Assembly (NCBI GenBank): GCA_013214715.1
Contig: JABSSB010000172.1
Coordinates: 1 to 9,528, forward strand
Direction of reading: 5' to 3'
Source of the DNA: Paracoccaceae bacterium
GTDB taxonomy: Bacteria > Pseudomonadota > Alphaproteobacteria > Rhodobacterales > Rhodobacteraceae
Length of the DNA stretch: 9,528 nucleotides
Made by a program: the position numbers and the translations under genes. Each line of letters opens with the position of its first letter. The stretch's first letter is position 1. Below are positions 6,600-9,528 of the stretch, in pieces. The notes beneath the pieces are model-generated. The model did no database searches and was not told the DNA's origin. It worked only from the letters and a program-made list of their open reading frames with translations.

Positions 6600-6749
6600 G
6601 CAATATGTGAATTCGGAAAGCTGAAATCACTGTTGGTTCCAGGGGCCAATTCGGCAGATGCGTCTAGCATTGGGATGTCCTCAGAGGATGCACAGGCCGC
6701 CAGACCAGTCGAAGCCAGCGCAGCGGTCAAAAAAACGACGGTTCATCAT
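6596..6749 (-). pseudogene. Small lipoprotein gene, frameshifted in a T run
   Basis: GGGGAG followed by two adjacent ATG codons (6749-6744) starts a frame MMNRR, then reaches seven T (6735-6729) and soon stops. With one T fewer the frame continues as MMNRRFLTAALASTGLAAC, a textbook lipoprotein signal with lipobox LAAC. A short mature part follows (SSEDIPMLDASAELAPG..., 50 residues in all) ending at TGA 6598-6596. The downstream part reads open in its own frame, so only the homopolymer breaks it. This may be a mutation, a slippery or phase-variable tract, or a sequencing error. It lies immediately upstream of the decaying MBL gene and opposite the TetR gene. Confidence 0.45.
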
Positions 6750-6761
6750 CACTCCCCAAAT

Positions 6762-6780
6762 ATGACTGAACCTCATTCAT
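6762..6780. promoter_or_regulatory. Candidate TetR operator palindrome
   Basis: ATGACTGAACCTCATTCAT has two 8-bp half-sites (ATGACTGA and TCATTCAT) that are reverse complements at 7 of 8 positions around a 3-bp centre. It lies in the 57-bp gap between the divergent lipoprotein and TetR starts. The size and symmetry are typical of TetR-family operators. Its position would let the repressor control both directions. It also argues for the TetR start at 6807 rather than the in-frame ATG at 6762, which lies inside the palindrome. Confidence 0.55.
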
Positions 6781-6806
6781 TTTCGGGTGACCGTCAGGCT
6801 GGTTTC

Positions 6807-7403
6807 ATGGACGATCAGGACTTAAGCCCGGGACAACGGCAGAAATCATCCGCGATCCTTGCCGCGACACGGACCCATTTTGCGACGCGCGGATTTGAGC
6901 CCACGAAACTCTCCGAAGTCGCGCGCGATGCCGGCGTGGCCGTCGGGACGATCTATCTGCGATATTCCAGCAAGGCCGAGCTTCTGGCCGAGCTTCTAGC
7001 CGAGCTTCTGGCCGGGGTCGAAGCCGCCTTCTACGACGCGGTCGGCACGGGCGACATTGGGGCCACGCCCTTCCCGGAGCGTTTCGCATTGATCGCCAGC
7101 GCGGTTCTTGAAACCGCGCGCGCCCAGCCCGACCTGCCCGCGCTCATGGCGCTCTCTGCCTTTGCGGCCCCAGCCACCGCCACGCCGAAACTGGCCATGA
7201 TCGGCGTGATGGAGCAACAGCTGCGCGAAGGGATCAAAACCGGAGCGCTGCGGCCGGATGTGGACGCCAAGCTTGTGGCGCATATGGCGCATGGCATGGT
7301 CGAAAGCGCGATGAGAGAGATCATGGCAAACCCCACGCGCGCACCGCAGGAGATTGTTCAGCATAGCGCCGACGCCTATGCTCGTTGGCTCTTGGCCTCT
7401 TGA
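6807..7403 (+). CDS. TetR-family transcriptional repressor
   Basis: A 198-residue regulator with a classic N-terminal TetR DNA-binding domain at about residues 13-60: ILAATRTHFATRGFEPTKL, then SEVARDAGVAVGTIYLRYSSKAELL. The recognition helix is in VAVGTIYLRY. The all-helical C-terminal ligand domain ends in YARWLLAS; its ligand cannot be read from sequence. AELL is repeated three times (57-68) right after the HTH, caused by a 12-bp tandem repeat. The frame is open far upstream (to 6246), but that stretch is antisense to the MBL and lipoprotein genes. The ATG at 6807 gives the normal TetR length; an ATG at 6762 would add 15 residues and overlap the operator. Neither start has a strong Shine-Dalgarno site. 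The divergent layout suggests control of itself and of the lipoprotein-MBL unit. Confidence 0.9.
   Translation: MDDQDLSPGQRQKSSAILAATRTHFATRGFEPTKLSEVARDAGVAVGTIYLRYSSKAELLAELLAELLAGVEAAFYDAVGTGDIGATPFPERFALIASAVLETARAQPDLPALMALSAFAAPATATPKLAMIGVMEQQLREGIKTGALRPDVDAKLVAHMAHGMVESAMREIMANPTRAPQEIVQHSADAYARWLLAS
6975..7010 (+). repeat. 12-bp tandem repeat (x3) inside the TetR gene
   Basis: Three consecutive copies of GCCGAGCTTCTG (the second ends in A instead of G) encode AELLAELLAELL. Because the unit is a multiple of three, copy-number change keeps the frame but alters the helix linking the DNA-binding and ligand domains. Confidence 0.9.
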
Positions 7404-7474
7404 TCAACGCGAGACGAAATCGCCCGAAGGATGGGGCGGAGCGTGCCGGATTGCCCATCCGCTGAGGACTGATG

Positions 7475-7516
7475 ATGACCCAAAAAGAGGGCCCGAAAGG
7501 CCAGCCGTTCACTTAA
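7475..7516 (+). pseudogene. Possible truncated gene start (13 residues)
   Basis: GAGGA, 10 bases before the ATG at 7475 and 7 before an adjacent in-frame ATG at 7472, looks like a real ribosome-binding site downstream of the TetR gene. The frame reads MTQKEGPKGQPFT and stops at TAA. The sequence after it loses coding character. This could be the 5' stub of a gene lost by deletion, or chance. Confidence 0.2.
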
Positions 7517-7566
7517 AGTGTGCCTCCAGGTCGATCGTGGGGCCACCGTCTCGGCTGAATACCAGA

Positions 7567-7596
7567 CTAGACACAAAATATGCTAATTGTGACTAG
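7567..7596. repeat. Inverted repeat in AT-rich intergenic DNA
   Basis: CTAGACACAA (7567-7576) and TTGTGACTAG (7587-7596) are reverse complements at 9 of 10 positions across a 10-base AT-rich loop. It could be a protein-binding site, a hairpin or a trace of a small mobile element. No T run follows, so a terminator for the TetR gene is unlikely. Confidence 0.4.
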
Positions 7597-7863
7597 AAAC
7601 TTTTCGAGTTAATTGCTTTAATGGCTCAGAAAACACTTTAGAAACTGGCCTCGGAACGTCCTGTCACAAAATGGTTCACAGGGCGGGGACCGGATGCTCA
7701 CCGCGCAGTGTACCAACGGCAGCTATGCGCAAACGCAGGACGTTGGAGGCAAGCCGAAATTAACCTCATAGGTGTTTTTGTCTATGTCGCTCACTACCGC
7801 GCGTTCCTTTGCTTGTTAAACAACTAACAGCCCCACCAATCGTAACTTGCTGTATTGATCCCG

Positions 7864-7876
7864 CATTCCCCAAGTA
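7864..7876 (+). repeat. Left terminal inverted repeat of the IS
   Basis: CATTCCCCAAGTA here pairs with the reverse complement of the right end (CATTCTCCAAGTA) with one mismatch. The bases just outside (CCCG) may be flank or the true tip. Confidence 0.65.
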
Positions 7877-7953
7877 AATTTCTGATTTCGCTGTCCTGAA
7901 CTCGACATTACCCATATAAATCATAGTGTTGATGGCTGCGAGGGGCGTGCTTC

Positions 7954-9309
7954 ATGGATCACCCAGAGGGTGCGGGATTGCAGCGGGCAGATCGGGTGGA
8001 TTTTGACCCTCGCGTGCGACTGGAATTTCGCGGCACTCAGCTCAGTTCCGACGGCGGCCTTCTGGTGATGCGCGAGTTGGATGACGCGCTTGGGCTGTCC
8101 GATCTGGCGTCTGCTGCGCTGTGCGACAACCGCAGGGGCAAGAACACCGTCCACCGGCTCGACGGGCTGTTTCGGCAGTCGGTGTTCGGGCGGCTGGCGG
8201 GCTACGAGGACGTCAACGACGCCGACCGTCTCGCCGTCGATCCGGTCATGCGCCAGGTCGTGGGTGGGCGCGCCGTCGATGCGCAGGCTGCCTCGGCATC
8301 GCAGATGGGGCGGTTCGAGACCGAGACGCTGGCCTTGCCCGAGAACCGGACCGCGCTGGCCGATCTGAACGGTCAATGGATCGACCGGTTCCATGACCGC
8401 AGCGGGCTCAAGTATATCGTGCTGGACATGGACAGCTCGGTCAGCCCCACCCACGGCGATCAGGAAGGGTCAGCATGGAACGGGCATTTCGACTGCACCT
8501 GCTATCACCCGAACTTCCTGTTCAACCAGTTCGGCATGCTGGAACGCTGCGCCCTGCGCAATGGCAACGTCCACAGTGCCGATGGCTGGAGGGACGTCCT
8601 CGACCCCGTCATTGCCAGATATGCTGAGCGCGAGCTTGGGGGGCGGTTCTTCCGGGCCGACGCCGCCTACGCGATCCCTTCGATCTATGCGCGGCTGGAA
8701 GAGGCGGGCTACTTCTACGCCATCCGGCTGCCCGCCAACACTGTCCTGCGCGAGAAGATCGTGCATCGGCTGACGCGGCCAGTGGGGCGGCCTTCGCTGA
8801 CCAAGGTGAAGCGGTTCTATGAGGACTTCCAGTATCAGGCTCAGAGTTGGGACAAGCCACGCCGCGTGATCGCGAAGATCGAATGGCATCCGGGCGAGTT
8901 GTTTCCCCGCGTGGGCTTCATCGTTACCAACCTACCAATGGAGCCCGACTGGGTCGTGCGGTTTTACAACCAGCGCGGCACGGCAGAGCAGCACATCAAA
9001 GAAGGAAAGTATGCCTTCCGATGGACACGGCTTTCGTGCAAGCGGTTCCGCGACAACGAGGTCCGGCTGCAACTGCATGCGCTGGCCTACAATCTGGCGA
9101 CCTTCCTGCGCTGCATCGAGTTGCCCGAGGCGATGGCCGACTGGTCACTTACCAGCCTCCAGATGAAACTGATCAAAATCGGTGCTCGCGTTGTCCGCCA
9201 CGCCCGTGCCATCACCTTCCAGCTGGCCGAGGTGGCCGTCACCGGCCCGATGGTGCGCGCCATCCTCGCCGCCATCGGCCGCCTTCGAGCGCCTCCGTCA
9301 TGTGCGTGA
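7954..9309 (+). CDS. IS1380-family DDE transposase
   Basis: A 451-residue transposase of the usual family length and apparently intact. The N terminus has FDPRVRLEFRGTQLSSDGGL. The catalytic core shows LDMDSSVSPTHGDQEG (first acidic residue, probably Asp160), FRADAAYAIPSIYARL (second, Asp236) and YNQRGTAEQHIKEGK (Glu, about 345), followed by NEVRLQLHALAYNLATF. These are hallmark IS1380 blocks. GAGGGGC lies 8 bases before the ATG, supporting this start. AT-rich bases with TATAAA (7915-7920) lie upstream inside the element, but no convincing -35 is seen. The protein would cut and rejoin the element ends. Confidence 0.95.
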   Translation: MDHPEGAGLQRADRVDFDPRVRLEFRGTQLSSDGGLLVMRELDDALGLSDLASAALCDNRRGKNTVHRLDGLFRQSVFGRLAGYEDVNDADRLAVDPVMRQVVGGRAVDAQAASASQMGRFETETLALPENRTALADLNGQWIDRFHDRSGLKYIVLDMDSSVSPTHGDQEGSAWNGHFDCTCYHPNFLFNQFGMLERCALRNGNVHSADGWRDVLDPVIARYAERELGGRFFRADAAYAIPSIYARLEEAGYFYAIRLPANTVLREKIVHRLTRPVGRPSLTKVKRFYEDFQYQAQSWDKPRRVIAKIEWHPGELFPRVGFIVTNLPMEPDWVVRFYNQRGTAEQHIKEGKYAFRWTRLSCKRFRDNEVRLQLHALAYNLATFLRCIELPEAMADWSLTSLQMKLIKIGARVVRHARAITFQLAEVAVTGPMVRAILAAIGRLRAPPSCA

Positions 9310-9513
9310 CAACCATCCCGACCCAAACTGAACGAAAGCCGCAGGACAGGTCTGTCCGCAGCGCTGAAAAACGGCGCCACCTGGCCAGGAAGAGGCGGGT
9401 TCGCGGCCCAATCCGCGAAGCTCAAGGCGTTTGCGCGACCACAGACACCGCTCAGGGCGAAAAACACTTGTTCAACTGGCAAAATCAGGCGATCTTGACG
9501 TCAGACGGCACGC

Positions 9514-9526
9514 TACTTGGAGAATG
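9514..9526 (-). repeat. Right terminal inverted repeat of the IS
   Basis: TACTTGGAGAATG is the inverted counterpart of the left terminal repeat (12 of 13). The window ends two bases later, so the outer boundary and any target duplication are not visible. Confidence 0.65.
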
Positions 9527-9528
9527 TC

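Larger units (their letters stand above)
7404..7863. other. Gene-free stretch between TetR and the insertion sequence
   Basis: About 460 bp with no frame that I can defend as a gene on either strand. GC is markedly lower than in the flanks over part of it: 26 of 80 bases (33%) at 7561-7640 by hand count. It holds a 14-codon aborted frame (7475-7516), an inverted repeat (7567-7596), the direct repeat TAGAAACT (7594-7601 and 7639-7646) and an 11-bp palindrome TTGTTAAACAA (7813-7823). It may be remnant DNA from past insertion or deletion events next to the IS element. Confidence 0.5.
7864..9526 (+). mobile_element. IS1380-family insertion sequence
   Basis: A single transposase gene is flanked by short imperfect terminal inverted repeats (7864-7876 and 9514-9526, 12 of 13 matches). 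The distance of about 1.66 kb is normal for IS1380-family elements. The exact tips are uncertain: one or more outer bases may belong to the element, and the right flank ends at 9528. A target duplication therefore cannot be tested. About 200 bp after the transposase stop carry no recognisable gene. Confidence 0.8.

Noticed and set aside
6246..6806. Long N-terminal extension of the TetR frame
   Set aside because: The stretch is antisense to the MBL and lipoprotein frames, has low-complexity Arg/Pro/Ser composition, and would give an abnormal 385-residue TetR protein. The frame is simply open by chance.
7660..7840. Possible short coding frame in the gene-free stretch (about 60 codons ending TTAAACAACTAA)
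   Set aside because: It has no start with a ribosome-binding site, no recognisable motif, and competing open frames of similar length in the same place.
9325..9365. GGACAGGTCTGTCC stem as an IS terminator
   Set aside because: The stem is only 5 bp with no T run, which is too weak to call.

Overview
The window looks like chromosomal DNA of an alphaproteobacterium, most likely a member of the Rhodobacterales (Roseobacter/Paracoccus-type). This is inferred from the GC-rich coding sequence, the style of the short exported and Tat-exported proteins, a palindromic GGGCGGGGTTYACCCCGCC-type intergenic repeat, and an IS1380-type transposase. No taxonomic marker gene is present, so the placement rests on general appearance.

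Left third (1-3087): the 3' end of an unidentified rightward gene meets a leftward gene for a flavin-nucleotide-binding protein of the PNPOx-like superfamily. Beyond a twin-palindrome repeat lies a compact leftward three-gene operon. It encodes a secreted ~115-residue protein, a two-membrane-segment protein and an HlyD/EmrA-type membrane fusion protein. The last two genes overlap by ATGA. No ABC or MFS transporter is encoded next to them.

Middle (3280-5506): three rightward genes. The first is a clear (S)-ureidoglycine aminohydrolase (allE-type, ureide/purine nitrogen recovery) with all four expected metal ligands. The second is a small secreted protein of unknown function. The third is a type I glyceraldehyde-3-phosphate dehydrogenase-family enzyme that diverges from the usual Gap sequence outside the catalytic residues.

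Right-middle (5533-7403): a divergent regulator/target unit. A TetR-family repressor gene reads right. Facing it, reading left, are a small lipoprotein reading frame, a 36-codon frame and a Tat-exported metallo-beta-lactamase-fold hydrolase of the AHL-lactonase-like type, joined by 4-bp start/stop overlaps. A 19-bp imperfect palindrome in the gap is a good candidate TetR operator. The leftward unit appears to be decaying. The hydrolase has a premature TAA upstream of its last metal-binding His, and another metal-ligand His is Pro. The lipoprotein frame is broken in a run of seven T. The repressor is open but carries a threefold 12-bp repeat (AELL x3) just after its HTH.

Right end (7404-9528): about 460 bp without a recognisable gene, partly AT-rich, then an IS1380-family insertion sequence (terminal repeats about 7864-7876 and 9514-9526) with an apparently intact 451-residue transposase. 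The window stops within a few bases of the element's right end.

The most notable result is the degraded TetR-MBL-lipoprotein locus close to an insertion sequence. I did not find convincing evidence of a wholly new defence or mobile system.
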